The translations under genes and the position numbers were made by a program. A DNA stretch of 64,000 bases from Acanthornis magna (lineage: Eukaryota; Chordata; Aves; Passeriformes; Acanthizidae), in contig JAWUZG010000136.1 in the NCBI GenBank assembly GCA_036785705.1, positions 2,232,001-2,296,000 on the forward strand. Reading direction: 5' to 3'. Positions 31,935 through 45,453 of the stretch are shown piece by piece (position 1 is the first letter of the stretch; every line of letters begins with the position of its first letter). The notes under the pieces were generated by a model. The model was not told where the DNA came from, made no database searches, and saw only the letters and a program-made list of their open reading frames with translations.

Positions 31935-34824
31935 TTCACTGTGGCAGTGTACATGCTGTGTAAATTGCCTGGCAAGGTGTGTAGGGAGTTTGGAAGGATC
32001 TGGGTGTGACTGAGGTAGTTAAACCTCTCTGTGTATGGAATCTGTGGGGATTTTCCCCAAATTACATAGACTGTGTCCATACTTGCTCATAAAACAGTGT
32101 GAGGGCTTGGGCTCGAGCACTGACCTGTGATTATCGAATTCAGCAGCTCTTAGCACAGTCCATAACCTGGGTTACAGCAGGCATCACTGAGCACTTTCTG
32201 GGATAATACTCATGCAAACATCAGTGATCCCCCAAAAAACCCAATGTGGTTGCTATTATCATGTATTTGAAGGAATATCTAAATCACTCTGAATGTAAAT
32301 TGGATTTATGCCACAGGCTTCAGGGGTGGGGCAAGGACCTTGGGCTGATTAATTTTCCTGTGTTCATTTTTTAAATGAGTTTATACTGAATTATCTGTAT
32401 TGATCAGGAGACTTTTCTTACGTGATGATAAAAATGCAGTAAATTCTCATGTTTTCGTACTCTCCATCCACTTTCCTCTGGATTTTTTGCTAGGGATATT
32501 TGTGGCATATTTCAGAACTGATGCTGAATCTCAAACCAGACCCTGGAACTAACAGACCATAAATTGTTGGTTAACCTTGAGGCTCTCAAATGGCAGACTC
32601 TGTATGAGGGCAAATCCTCATCACTGTATGTTTTCTGTATCACTGAAACTCCACAAGCTTACACACCTACAGCAAATTTGCTCCACTATAAAATATGCCA
32701 CTTTTAATACAGGAATGAGGTTCTTGCTAGTGCTATGCTAAGTGAAACTGAATTGGATCAGGTAAAAAGTAGGTTGTGAATAATAGAAAAACTCTTTCTT
32801 TTTTAGAAGTTGTTGGATAAAAAAAAAGAACAATGTGAACAATATCTGACCTGGTGCCTTGCATTGGAATGGGAAGAATCATCTCTTTGAGAAAATGAAA
32901 AAGGAATAAAAAAACCTAACAAAAAAAGCACAGTTTTGGACAGTTTTAGAAGAAAAAGTTAAGAAATGAGGAACTAGGACAGTCAGTGGCTCTGCCTCAG
33001 CTGAAGTATGGTCTCTAATGACTCCAGTGACACATAATCAATTTATGGGCTTTGTTGTATTACTTTTGCAGACAATGCAGATATCATCATTTCCATGTCC
33101 CCTGAGAATGGGAAGTATTATATTATATTCACTCAAGAGTGCAAATGCCAGCAAAATTTGGACACCCTAATTCACACGAAATTAATTTCTGCATAGTTCT
33201 ACACAAATATTTTGTCTACCCAATAGCTGTCTCTCATAATGACTTTTTTTTTTTTTTTGCAATCTTTGGGAAGCCTGTTGAAATACTGATGTGACCAGAA
33301 TTGCAAAATCAAATTTTGGAGGCTTTCAAATTCTGTTTCTACTGAATGACTTTCAGTGGTCCTTGCCAGCTCTCAAATTTCTTAATACTCTCAGAAATCA
33401 CATGTTAAAAGGATTTGTAAACAGGGATTTACTTTTTCACAGCCCAAATATACCTCCATAACTGAGATTCAGCTCTTTTGTGCTTACCCTAGCAATACCT
33501 CTGCTGATTTCAGTGTAACTTCACCAGAATACACCAGAATGGGGGAGTGCACCTTTTCTTCTTTGTCTTAGAGAAGCCGGGGAATAAATAAGGAACTAGA
33601 CAACTATTAAGGCTCTAATGCTGTTTTTTTAGATTTATTAAAAACCTGTATTTTTAAAGAATTCCAGAGAGATGTAGGTTTCAATTCTTTCATCAGCCAA
33701 GATGGTCAATTACCATTTTCACAGACAAAGTATTCTAAGTGTCTAAATTCCTGATCAATACTCCCCTATCTCTCATTTCTATTCCTGATCAGTCACATGT
33801 TGTCAACTGTCTCTTCCCTTAACAGAATTTAAAATAAGAGATTAGGATTTGTATGGTATTAAAGGATAAATAAACCTTTGTCAGGAACAGCAGGTGGTAA
33901 ACAATGTACAACTATCTGTGGATTCCTGAGACAGCAGAAGTTGTCTTCAGGTCTTTCAGATCTTCTATAAGCATTAAGGTTGAACTACACTGAGCGAGGA
34001 ATAGGAAAGTTTTAATCATAAAGAATGCAGCATTTAGTGTTTTGGCAATGATTTCTTTAATACATAAAATACATATATATAATATATATAATTATACCTA
34101 TAAAATGTATAATAGTTAATATGGTATAATTTGTATAATAATATCACTTAATAATAGTAAACACTGTGAAGGAGGATGGGGAAAAACATGACACATGCTT
34201 CAAAAGCAGAGAGATTTGGGTGACTTGGCCTTGAATATTTGTGCATACGTTATTTGGGAAGCAGGGGTTGTGATTAAGCTCAAATTATATAGAATTCTGG
34301 TGAATGCAAAAAATCTAATTATAAATGATTAATATTCAAGCAGGAGGTAAATCATGCTTCCCAGATGAACAACTACTGACTTTTCTGTGGCAGAGGGTAA
34401 GGACCTAAAGGAAGGAATTCTGTGTTTAATAACATCTTAAATCTTACCCTAATTTACAATTTTTTACATACCTGCAGAAGATAATAGATAGTACTGGAAA
34501 AGACATTTGTATCCATGCATTTTAAGAGTATTGCTCTTCCATTCAAGCCAAAAGTTTAATTTGCAGACTCTTTAGAAGTCTAATAAAATTTCATAATTCT
34601 GTTTCCTGTTCCCATTTAGGAAATTGAGTTCCAAATTCTCAATCTTAATGCAGGGGTACAAGAAAAACAGTCTCTCACTTTGTGAGCAGATGGAAACCTG
34701 ACCAACCTCAATTTCTATTACACTTATCAGCTTCTCATACTTGAAAGTAATTTGCAGTATGACAAAGTCAGTGTTGGTTAAAACCACAGTTTAACAGAAT
34801 AACAAGAATTGAATTTGGCTGGTG
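28885..34824. other. Gene-poor DNA, no supported gene
   Basis: AT-rich. Contains a small perfect hairpin at 29310-29330 (TTCTGCTTTT, one G, then its complement), a TAA microsatellite at 31888-31934, a T run at about 33245-33260, and an AT-only stretch near 34065-34150. Frames are short, and a leucine-run frame on the minus strand is only the translated microsatellite. Confidence 0.55.
31888..31934. repeat. (TAA)n microsatellite, about 15 units
   Basis: A pure TAA/ATA repeat of about 47 bp without interruption, so probably polymorphic. No A-rich tail of a mobile element could be tied to it. Confidence 0.95.
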
Positions 34825-35216
34825 TGTTTTGTGCAATGACAATATGGCAGAGGTCTGGCTCACGGGGCCAATTTTAAGTATGCAAAAGGTCCAGGGTTTG
34901 AGTAACCACAATAGTGGATTATGGGCTTAATCTCACTGTAAGTGGTGGTGGAGAAGAAACATCCTACTCTCAAAAGCACTGGTGCCAAATCAGTGGCATT
35001 AATGAGATTTATTTACGCACAAATCAAAATTCCAGAAAAGGGAAAGACTATTGCACAGATCAGCCAGTGCAAGACGCGGCTCCTCAGTTGGAATTGAGTA
35101 TTCTGATACAATAAACCAGGGAGGCGTTTGACTTTCTGTGAGCCCCAGAACAAAGCACCTCTTGGAAGGTCTCTCTGAGCACAGGCCTCTGGCCACCGCG
35201 ACGCTCAGGATCCACA
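34825..35216 (+). mobile_element. Possible ERV1-like solo LTR
   Basis: A 392-bp segment begins TGTTTTGTGC and ends GATCCACA, flanked on both sides by GGTG (34821-34824 and 35217-35220). It contains AATAAA at 35110-35115, about 100 bp before the end, which suits a + strand LTR. A 4-bp duplication fits gamma-retrovirus-like elements, but four bases can match by chance and I cannot place the sequence in a known family. The G+C content rises towards the right edge. Confidence 0.35.
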
Positions 35217-35220
35217 GGTG

Positions 35221-38200
35221 AGCTCTGGGTTCTCTTGTCTTCAGAGGAGTCTCGTTGAACTCTGACTTAGCAAAGTCAAGAGGTGGAAGTCAGCCTCTTC
35301 ATTTTGAAAAATTGGCCCCATGGGTTTTTATTCGTATTTTAAGATCTACACAACTGTTTGAAGAAAGAGGAGGTGAGAAGGGCAGAAAACCTTCTTTTTT
35401 CTAAAGGGTTCTTGTACTTATATCCAAGACTACAACAATAGAAAAGATGAGAGATAGGATGCCCCTGACAGATAAAGCTCTTCCTTTCCTTTAGATGTCT
35501 TCCAAGTCATGTAAAAATGAGACCCACCAGGTCTTAATTCTTTAGGACACCTTTTGAACTTGTAGTTTTCAGATCATGAACTCTTAAGAAGTGTTGCAAC
35601 TAGGCTTAAAATTATATTTTGGTGATGTCTCGCTATCCTCCCTTTACCGTGACTGATAATATGAATATATTTTTACTATCTTCCTCTTCTTGAAACTATC
35701 TTTTCAGTTGTTTGGGTTTTTTTTTTCGTTAACATGGAGTATTTTAATTTCTTGTTTTCTCCAGTTAGATATCCAGTTTTATGGAGCTGCTCATGAATGT
35801 TATATGATGAATAGCCAACACTTAAGAGCTTGCTTGCAATTTTCTCTCAGGATCCTCCAATCAATGCTACAACAACGAACTGGTCACAGTGATTGCCTCT
35901 GATGTCTCTAATTACTCTTTTTCCTGAGTGCAAGCAGGAAAACCCCATTTCTGTGGTGGAGGAACCCCATAACACCCCCTGTGATCTGTAGACATACCCT
36001 CAGTTGCCCTCCGTGCCTGTCCACTGTGAGAGTGCCTTTCTTAAAGGTATTCATTTCTCCACCTTTCACTGGGATAGAAAATATGTACATAAATCAGCTG
36101 GGAGTCAGTTTCCAATCATACTTTTTGTCCTGCCTGTTTGCTCATTTTTATTAGGATGGACCTATTTGCTGAAGGAATCTCATAGGGCTTGGTACAAATT
36201 GTGCTACCTAAAATCTTTTTATTGAAATCCACAGCAATGGATATAGGTGCCTATAGAGACAAAAAACAAACCTATTACTTCAGACTTTTTGGATGTGACC
36301 TTTACCCTCATGCATTTTTGGAGGGATTTATGTGTCTTAGGTTTCAAATAACAATGAATAGACTTTGTTGTTTGTAATCAGACTTCCTTATTTTAAAAGA
36401 TAGAAATGATAAATTGTATTTTACGTTTGTAAAGGACATGGTTCCTTCCTCCAGCGATAAAATAAAGAGAGGGGTCAGGAAAAGAGAATGAATTGACATG
36501 GTCCATGGAAGTAGAGAAAGAAATGAGATTCTATTTAAACTTAGCAAGTTAAAATACCAAACTGCACTTGACTGTCCAAAATGCTAAATTACAATCTTAG
36601 AATCAAGTTTCTCAAGTTCCCAGTCTCCTGCACAAGCTGGTTTCCCCGCATGGATTGATCTCCCTGGATACATCATGTCTGGGGCATTGTGCTGTGAAAA
36701 TACCAATTACAAGCTCTTGTTAGACTTCTTTGTTGGAAATAGGACATTCTTAGTGGAAATGGTGAACGAACCATCAGATTTCCTTTGCATAAGCAAACTC
36801 TGCCCAGCTTGATACTGAAGGATTTCTTGAAAGGAAAACTCCTAGGACTGACATTTCCTATGTTGGCCTCAGTTTACGGAAGAGGCTTTACCCAGGCCAG
36901 AGCCAAGAGAACGTCCTGTCTATTCTACCCTTTTATGATACATTATCTTCATTATGCATCTCACCACTGCTGTTATCATTGCTGCTGTTGTTTGGACAGA
37001 CTTTGAATTTTATTTCATAAAACAGGGTATGACCTGTGCAGCAGCTTTTACCTTTATTCCCATGTGGAAGAATCAATACACATTCTAGCCAAACTCTCCA
37101 GGCTCATGAACAATTGCAGGTTGCAGTCATAATGGTGGGAAATGCGATTGCTTCCCATATCTGCAAAGTAGTACATTTTGCAGTAGATACAAGAGTTTAT
37201 ATAATAATTTGTAAAAACCTCTGGATATTAAGAAATCTAAAAGGGTAAAATCCTGAACCACACTGCAGACATCTTGTGTATTCCCCTGGTTTAATGGAAT
37301 CACGATTTCACCTGTTCTGAATGAATCTAGTTTTAACTTGGCTGTAAAACAAGGTTGAGTTCATATCACTCTGACACAGCAAAGTGCCAATGAGATTTAA
37401 ATTCTTATTCCATTTTCCTTGTTAGAGATGTTCAATTTTATGTATGCTCCACTAATTAAACGCTTCTCAAAATACTTAACAGATTTATTCATGCCATTTT
37501 TACAACTGAACATTGTTTTGGTTTCTTTTAAGAAGTGTTGAAACTAATAACAATGCTCAGATAATCCTGCTGGTCTTGAAATCAGCATATTTCATACATA
37601 TAATTGTATCACCCTCATGGTGAAATGGGAGCATGGAAATCAACAACCAGAAGAAGAAACCCAAACCCTCTCAAACATTCATTTTAAAATTTAAAAAGTC
37701 CTGGCATTCCTACAGGACTTTGGTCAAATGTCTTCTTGTTTTGGTTTATATTTTAAATGAAAAATATTATAATTTTGAATAAGAAAATGTGGTTTTCTAA
37801 ACAAAATGTTGCATTTGAAGTAGTGGTTCATTATGCAACAAAAAAGTCCTAAGGCTGGGAAGAAATGTTAGTGGTGTATTTGAATTTGCATTTTTGCTTA
37901 AAGCCTGAATAAGAAATATCTTCTCTGCTTTTCTAAAATAGGTAGAGTGAAGGTAATGATCCATACTTGAATAAAAAGTATGTACAATAGCCAAAGAACT
38001 AGTTTAATATTAAACTTTTGGTGTAATTAATTACTTAGGCCTGAATCCAGAGTTAAGACTTTGGTCCCTAAAAGCTGTGAGTTGAAGCACCAAACTCTAG
38101 AGTGCCTGACCCTCACAATGAAACCTAGGATGCTCTCTCAGGCATTCAGGTTTCGCACAGAGTGTTTTGGAAGACTTGAGCCAGGAGTTGTGGAATTGCA

Positions 38201-41200
38201 ACCTGGCCAAGCTAACCTCATGGGGAGCTGAGCAACAGGGAATACAAAGGGTGGGGTAGGTGCGTAAATTTCCTTTTTCTTGCAAAAGCAGAGTATTATT
38301 ATTATTTTCTGTCTTTCACAAACCTCCCCTCACTCTCCTGGTTTAACAACAGCTGCACACTGAAGCCAGCCTTGTATCAGTACTCCCTTTTTTTGTTGGA
38401 CAAGTCATAGCTCAAGAGCTGCAGGAATCTTGAAAGCTTTCACTATTTCTGCACATATCATGGCATGAAAGGTTAGTAAGGTTTTCTGCCAGAGCTTCCC
38501 GGCCATTTCTGGCTTAGGTTCTTATTAATTACTGCAGACTCCATGCCATTTTTGGTTCTGAATTTTTGTAGTTCAATTCTCTCAGCTGCAGATAAATTAA
38601 TTTTTTAATAGCCCTTAATGAAGAGTTTCTGATTCAAATACAGAACTAAGAGAGTTGTAAGGCTTCCACAGCTTTTTAATTAAGAGGAAAAAACTTACAC
38701 TAGCTGTGGGCTATGGGCGTAATATATTCATGTTGGCTTTTGGTTGTGCCCATATTAGAACAGAACTGAGTCATGTTTGATCAGTCTGGAGATCCACATT
38801 TGGATTGTTTGGGGAGGGAGAAAGTGTACATTACTAGCAGGAGTAAGTCTGTAGGAGGCTGTTAACTATAGACAAAAATCTCTGAATAATGATTAAATAG
38901 CACCTCAGAAGGAGAAGGGACGCCTTAACCAGCAGTGGCTAGAAAGTGAGGCTTTGCTCATGATTCTCATCTGGAATTTTGAAGATTTCAGGCTCATGTT
39001 CCTGTCCCTGCCTCCAAGATGCAAATTAAATCACTGTTTTTACCACACCCCATTTCCTCTTGTTTATAAAAAACTCTTTGCCCACTGCTTGCTTGTTCTG
39101 GTCTTTTTTTCTCTCTCTCACAAACTATTTTTTTTTAGCAAACTATTGTTTCCTGTTACAATTAGTTAATTGGTTCCTCTACAATTAGGTAAATAATCCT
39201 TGGATGCTGCTTTTACTTCAAACGCTGTCCTCAAAAAACATTGCTACTGTGCACCAGAAAGAAATCCATGCTGGACAGAAATTGCAGTGCCGAGTATCAT
39301 TAGTCTTCTTTTTAAAAGGCATTCTTTTTTTCATGCATTATTACATGATAATTGATTCAGCTTTGTGGAACCACTTTTGGGTTCTACAAGGTCCACAGAG
39401 GCAGATGTAACACCAAATACTATTCTCTGCAATGGGCATAGTTCAGCACTGTATTACAGACAAGTTTACAGGGTTTTTTTCATGTTCATCATGGCTGGGA
39501 TATAAAAGATTAATAATTACAATGGCTGGAAAAAAAAGGATAATTATGCAAATTTTAACCTTGTGTTCCTGCAGGGAAATACCTTTCCTAACTAAGCACT
39601 TTAACAGGATAAACAAAGCATTTTCAAAAAGGTCCAGCCAGCAGCCTCATCAAGTAATTCTATGATACCTTCATTGTTGCTAGTCATTCCCTCCAGAAAG
39701 ACAATCTCTTCTGTTTTACACAGTATTAACTGTTAATAGTTGAAATCTTCCTTCCAATGTGTTTGTTGATAATAGGGAATCATTAGCATATACTTTAATG
39801 AAATCAATAGATTATATTTTGACTAAACAACTTCATAGACTCTGGCCTCCACTGCTGGATTTTTATTTTGGTGGCTGTGGACAAAACCAGAATCCCTCAT
39901 TGGAAGAACTGAGCTGAAAGTCATCCCTAATGTGTTATCACATAAGGTCAGGCTTAGCAATGAAAGCTAATGGAACTCTCTCTGAGAACAGGAGTTCATT
40001 TTGTATTAACTTTCACAATATGGACAAAATCCATATTTCAAAATATTCAGCAGACATCCAGTGTTCCTACCCAGACTTGTTTCTGATGGACTTTTTTTCC
40101 ACTGTGTGTGCTGCTGCGATGTGTTTTGCTTAAATGGAAATTTTACAACTGGGAGGATAGAGTAAGATGACTTAATTGTATTTCTGAAAGGGCAGATTCT
40201 ATTCTATAGCATCTCTATCACCCTTGAACAGGTGTTTTTTTTTAAATGAACCGTATTTTAAATTCAAGTTCAGTACTGTATCACAATTTATTCTCCTCTT
40301 ATTATTCCTCTATAAAATTAATTATTCTTTACTGGTTTTAGCATATTTAATCCTTGGTTGGTATGTCACTGAAATTAACCCAAATCCATAGACGCTGTTT
40401 CATGTCAAGAGAATAATACTTCCACCTTCTTAAAATTAAAGTCTGCAGTACTTACCTAAATACTAACTTTAAAAAGGAAGAATCACCTGTGGTCTGTGGT
40501 TCCACTTCAGAATTTCCTTTGGGGTGTTTTATTTAAATCTGCAGGAGAACAGCTCAGCATGCACAGGGTCACGGCAATGTTGACCTCCTGATTGAGGGCA
40601 GGAATAGTAGAGAAAATTCTCTGTAGGTCTGGCAAAAAGGGAGCTCTTCAGCAGAAAGATTAGTCTTTTGTCCTCACTCCTTTAGCTCTTTGGCTAGAAA
40701 GATTATGCTCTCTCTCCAGCTGACTAAAAAAAAAGTGTGACAGTAAGAAGTTGATGTACTGTGCCAATAATGGCCTTAGAAAGTCATTTTTGTACAGGTG
40801 GGCTGAGACAGACTAAACTCGAGCAGGATGAGCACAAGGCACCTCTGAGCCAAGAAGGAGTTATTCCCACCAATGTGCTCCCGGTCAAGAGAAGAGTCCA
40901 GGCTGCCTTTGCCTCCTGCTCTCGGTGATCCATGGCAGGGTGGGGAGCTCCAGGGAACCAGCTCAACAGGCCAGAGCCTCAAGATCCCTGAACTCTGAGA
41001 TTTGGGATATTCCTCGATGCTTTTCTCAGGGATCTGCTAAAATCAGGCACTGACACTAATATCACAGTCAGGAATCAAGTCCTGCATCTTTCCCAAAATC
41101 CCGAAAATATGATGGATTTATTTATAATATTTGCACTAAATGCAGAGCAGAGGTCTCAGAAAATCAGGTGCACTGCCTATTTCAGAATCTCATTAACCAG

Positions 41201-42728
41201 TGTTTTGGGCTCTTAACCACCTCATTTGATTTTAAGGCTTCATTTTGCCATTGTTTTCCTAACCACCTTATTATTTTTGAGCCTCTTTATCAAAAGAAAC
41301 AGAGAGGCTGGAAGCTTTGATATTTGAAATGAATTTAAAATAGGATGAGTTTTGTTGTCCCTCTGCTCACAGCTCTTTCAGTTCTCCATTTCATTCGTTT
41401 TTTTAATAATACATGTACACATTACATCGAGTTATGAAAGGCATTCGGAAGAATCCTTGTTATTACTCCTCTATAATGCAAAAAAAAAAAAAAAACCCAC
41501 AAAAAAACTTGCAGGCAAGAAGAACTAGAATTGCAAGCAACGTAGACAATGCACTTCACAACGCTGAATATAGGCACATACAGCCTGAGGTGTTGGTTTC
41601 ATTAATATCTCATTTTTCTATGCGTGCATTTGTCTTGACAGTGCAAATTAATGTTCTAGCGGTGGTGGGTTCTGATGTATGGCAGGAAAAAATACAAGCA
41701 ATCAATACAGCTTATAAATATTGAAGTGCTAACATATGAAACAACAGGAAGAACTGGAATAATAAGACCAAGAAGAGAAAGAAACTTCTCAATATACTGT
41801 ACAAAACCTAATAGTTATCCTGTCTGTAGTTCCTTCTATTGCTGCCTTTTGGTGGGTCTTAAAATTAAAATTATGAGGTATACATGGTTAAAGGGGTAAA
41901 AGGGTTTTACTTTGGTACTTTAATAGGATTCCAGGTGTACAGCTTTTTAAAGGTGGAACACGCCAAGATGCACATTCCCATATAATATGTATACAATTTT
42001 TATGGATTCTGTATATTAGCATATCTGTCTAGGATTTTCTAATAAGAAGCTTAATAAATGAAGTCATGTTTCCTTATTTTAAAAAAACTTCTCCTAAATG
42101 AGGCTAGAGCCCAGTTTACAAAATATGTTTTAGAGAGAAGGTTTCAACCAAGGTTAAAATTTCAAGTTTTGATATAGTATAGGGCTCTTTGGCTTCTTAC
42201 TGTGAATGGTTTTTCTGCCTTGCAGAACTCCAAAACTAACCTAGAATATCAGACTACAAAAATTACAAGCATGTAGGCTAAGGATATAAAGAATGTATAA
42301 AGGGTACAGAAAATTTTAAAAGGATGTATAGAAAGTATATAAAAGGCCATATAAAAAGAACAGGCAAAAATCATCAGGCATCACTGTCATGCAGCAAACC
42401 CAGTTCTGAGTATTCAAAGCACTGTGAGATGCAGAGCTCAGCACAGCCCAGGCTCAGGGGAAGCTGTGCCTGAACACAGGCGCTGTTCACTGCTCGTGCT
42501 GTGAATTGGTGCTGTCCCTGACACAGCAGCGCCAGGATGCTCCTGCCTTCTCTGTTATACTCTGTTAGCCAGGATTGTGCCCTGGCTGTCCTGATCAGAA
42601 AAGCAGTTTGTATTCACTCCTGGATCAACTCATTAGTATTATTTCATATCTGACTCCTTTTTTAATGTTTTTCTGCCTATGTGCCTCCCATTGTCCCCCC
42701 GAGTCTCTTCCCAAACAAACTGTGCAAA
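35221..42728. other. Gene-poor DNA, no supported gene
   Basis: About 7.5 kb, AT-rich, with frames under about 105 codons and no motif. A run of about 16 A lies at 41479-41495. Two slightly G+C-richer patches (40780-40990 and 42420-42570) could be remnants of old elements, but I could not identify them. Confidence 0.5.
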
Positions 42729-42829
42729 GTTCTTGGCCGTGAGGGTGCTGAGACATTGGACCAGGCTGTCCTGAGAAACTGTGGCTGCCCCATCCCTGGA
42801 AGTGTTCAAGGCCAAGGTGTCCCTGCCCA
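42729..42829 (+). mobile_element. CR1 LINE, left half of an interrupted copy
   Basis: Sense CR1 recognised from GAGGGTGCTGAGACATTGG, GTGGCTGCCCCATCCCTGGA and AGTGTTCAAGGCCAAGGTGT, then CCCTGCCCA. In an intact CR1 the next bases would be close to TGGCAGGGG. That continuation is found only at 42991, after a nested antisense copy. Confidence 0.85.
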
Positions 42830-42990
42830 CAGAATTATAGAATCATAGTATATTAAGGGGTTAGAAGGGACCTTAAAATATCATCTGGTCCTAACTTCCC
42901 CTGCCATGTGCAGGGACACTTCTCAACAGTCCAGGCTGCTCAAGGCCTTATCCAACCTGGCTTGGGACACGGCCAGGATTGGGGCATCCA
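42830..42990 (-). mobile_element. CR1 LINE 3' fragment inserted into another CR1
   Basis: Starts with CAGAATTATAGAATCATAG, continues with GGTTAGAAGGGACCTTAAAA and ends in TCCAACCTGGCTTGGGACAC and a short remainder. That is the reverse complement of the CR1 3' UTR. It is about 160 bp, 5'-truncated, and sits exactly between two parts of a sense CR1. Confidence 0.85.
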
Positions 42991-43072
42991 TGGCACAGGG
43001 GATGGAATGAGATGGTCTTGAGGTGCCTTCCAACCCAAACCATTCTATGATTCTGTGATCCTATGAAACAAC
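42991..43072 (+). mobile_element. CR1 LINE, right half of the interrupted copy
   Basis: Resumes with TGGCACAGGGGATGGAATGA, then GGTGCCTTCCAACCCAAACC and ends with ATTCTATGATTCTGTGATCC, the CR1 3' terminus. Joined in order with 42729-42829 it follows the CR1 consensus without overlap. Confidence 0.88.
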
Positions 43073-45389
43073 CTATCCTAATCACTTTTGTCCACATTGC
43101 TGCTTCCATACGCACATCTGGTATTTCTGGTGTGGTTACCTAGCTAAGCTGATCTTGCCTGCTATAACTAACATGGTTACCTAGATTTTCCAATAAGGTT
43201 TTATTCCTAGAAAAGTCCCAAATACTCCCCTCACATTATCTAAGGAGTTTGCCCATTTATTGACATAACTTCCCCTCTAACCATCTGTGAAATCCTGTCA
43301 TCCCTCACAGCCCTTTCTGTAACTTCTGTCAGCATCTTGTATTATCCTCAGATAATTCTGTGTGTCATATCCAGCAATTTCTTTGTCATTTCCAGTAGTT
43401 TTCCATGTCCATGTCCCATCCCTGACAATATGAATAAATTAAGGGAAGCAAACTCGGTTATTCCTGATGAGACAAGAGATGTAGAGCAGCCTGGGAATGT
43501 GTCCAAGGGCTGGCGCTGGCACTTCTCTCCAGACACACACACATAATACGTTCCATGCCTCACAAACCTTGGAGCCATGGAACCTTCCACTCATTCATCC
43601 TGCCCTTCCAGGGAAAAGCATCTCTCAAACCCAAAATCCAGCCCAGGCAGCTATATCCAAGCTTCTCAGAAAAGCATTTCCTAATATGCGATTAGGGAAA
43701 CCCCTGCTCTGGGTTTAGAAGGAAAAGTAAAACTCATAGTTCAAAGGGAAATGTCTGATGAAAAAGTCAGTGAATAAACAGAAAAAAAGAGACAGGTACT
43801 TTTCAGCATTTCTCCTGCAGTACATGCAGTATGAACCATCTGCTTCATGCCAGATGCTGATAGCCTAGGACTTAGCCACAAGTTTCTATTGAAGAATTCC
43901 TCTTTTAGGATTTGCCATCAGACTAACTTTATTCTTTGTAACATTATGACCTTCTTTTTTTTTTATTTTTTTGAGGAATGGATGTGAACTTGAGGCTCCC
44001 ACAAGAAATTCTTGGAAACTGCAAGCTTGACAACCAATTTCTCTTTCCAGTGTGTTTTATATCTAAAACATGGAAAATGAAAAAGTCTTCAGGCTTTTTT
44101 AAAAGCAGGAGAGAAATTTAATGACTGATCATTGACTCTGCAAGATGTGACTTCTGCATCACTGCTGAGAATTTCCAACCACACAACTGAAAAACTCCCA
44201 GCAAATCTCTGACCTGAAGCTTTTCAGAGCAGATGGTCTGTTGCCAGGAGATGTTGAGGCTTCCTTCTTCAAGATGTAGGTCTGCTGTCACTCAAAAGTA
44301 AAGAGATGAGTTAGTGCAGAGCATTTTACCCTGAGACAGCTTCCCAAAAGGTCTCCCAGAGCTCCCTGTCACTCTCTCTCACGGTGTTCAGCCAAGAGAG
44401 GGTGAGCAAACGCAGCAGATAAGAATATTGCAGCTATAAACTAGAAACCGCTATTTTGTTCTTTACATACTGTCATTTTTTTCAGGAATAATTTGTTTAC
44501 ATTTACATTTATATGATATTGAAAAATATCAAATATTATATTTCCTAAGGTTGTTCTATTCTTCTCTCTCAGAAATAAGCAGTAATTGCACTACCAGCCA
44601 GCTTCCAAGGGATTGATGCCAATAATGGAAGCAGCTGTATTTTTACATTTTGTTTAATAAAATTGCTTTTATGTAAAGGTCTGCTATTAAACATTTGATA
44701 GCTTCACACGGAAAAACAAATCTCTGGTACAGAAAGGCAATTATAATTTGAAGAATTATTGCCATAAACTTTAATGTTTTTCAATTTCAATCTATTGTAA
44801 GGCAAGAAATTCTCTAGAGCAGTTGCATTCAATGTTCCATCATAAAAAAGAGAAATGGAATAAAAAATACTGTGTGATATATGGAATTTTATGACAAAAG
44901 GGAAAATCCCCCTCAAATTTCTCTCTCTATAGTCATCCCTACCTTTAGTCTCATTAGTTGCCATGAAAGATATCTCAAGAAGTGCCTGTAAGCCCAAATA
45001 ATTATACACCTGGTTGCATAACTTGCTGGTAGAAGCTGAATATCTAAACATTGTTTATGCCTTGGCCTTACAGCTCATTCATTTTGCTGCTGCTGTCTCT
45101 AGATTTATGTATTTTAGCTAAACTCTTTTGCTAAACACTGGAGAGAACTATCACAGGAGGTGATTTACCCTTTTCCTCTATTTTGGCATTAGATACTCAG
45201 ATAAAGGCAGTTCTGTTTCACTCCTGGGTGACTGAGATCAGGGGAATTCCTACTCTGGAAAATTAATTTCATAGAGAATCAGACCTTCAATGATCTTGAC
45301 ATCGTTAGTGCTGTTCACGTCTTACACAGCACTGAGATAAGGAAGGGGTTCAATTAAATCAGGATGCAAGTTGATTTAGGATGCTATTG
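43073..45389. other. Gene-poor DNA, no supported gene
   Basis: No recognised gene, RNA or transposon. A minus-strand frame of 115 codons at 44704-45051 has no motif and lies in AT-rich sequence. Confidence 0.55.
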
Positions 45390-45453
45390 GGAAGAAATTC
45401 TGGGAAGCCCTGGCACAGGGTGTCCAGAGAAGCTGTGGCTGCTCCATCCCTTG
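45390..45453 (+). mobile_element. CR1 LINE, left half, interrupted by a 1.8-kb insertion
   Basis: GAAGAAATTCTGGGAAGCCC, then GTCCAGAGAAGCTGTGGCTG, then CTCCATCCCTTG match the sense CR1. The match stops abruptly at about 45453 and its continuation is found at 47292. CCTTG at 45449-45453 is repeated at 47292-47296. Confidence 0.75.

Noticed and set aside
31985..32010. TGAGGTAGTT resembling the let-7 seed
   Set aside because: Only the first ten bases agree and no let-7-like hairpin arm follows.
31691..32080. Minus-strand frame with a long leucine run
   Set aside because: The leucines are the translation of the TAA microsatellite; no other motif is present.
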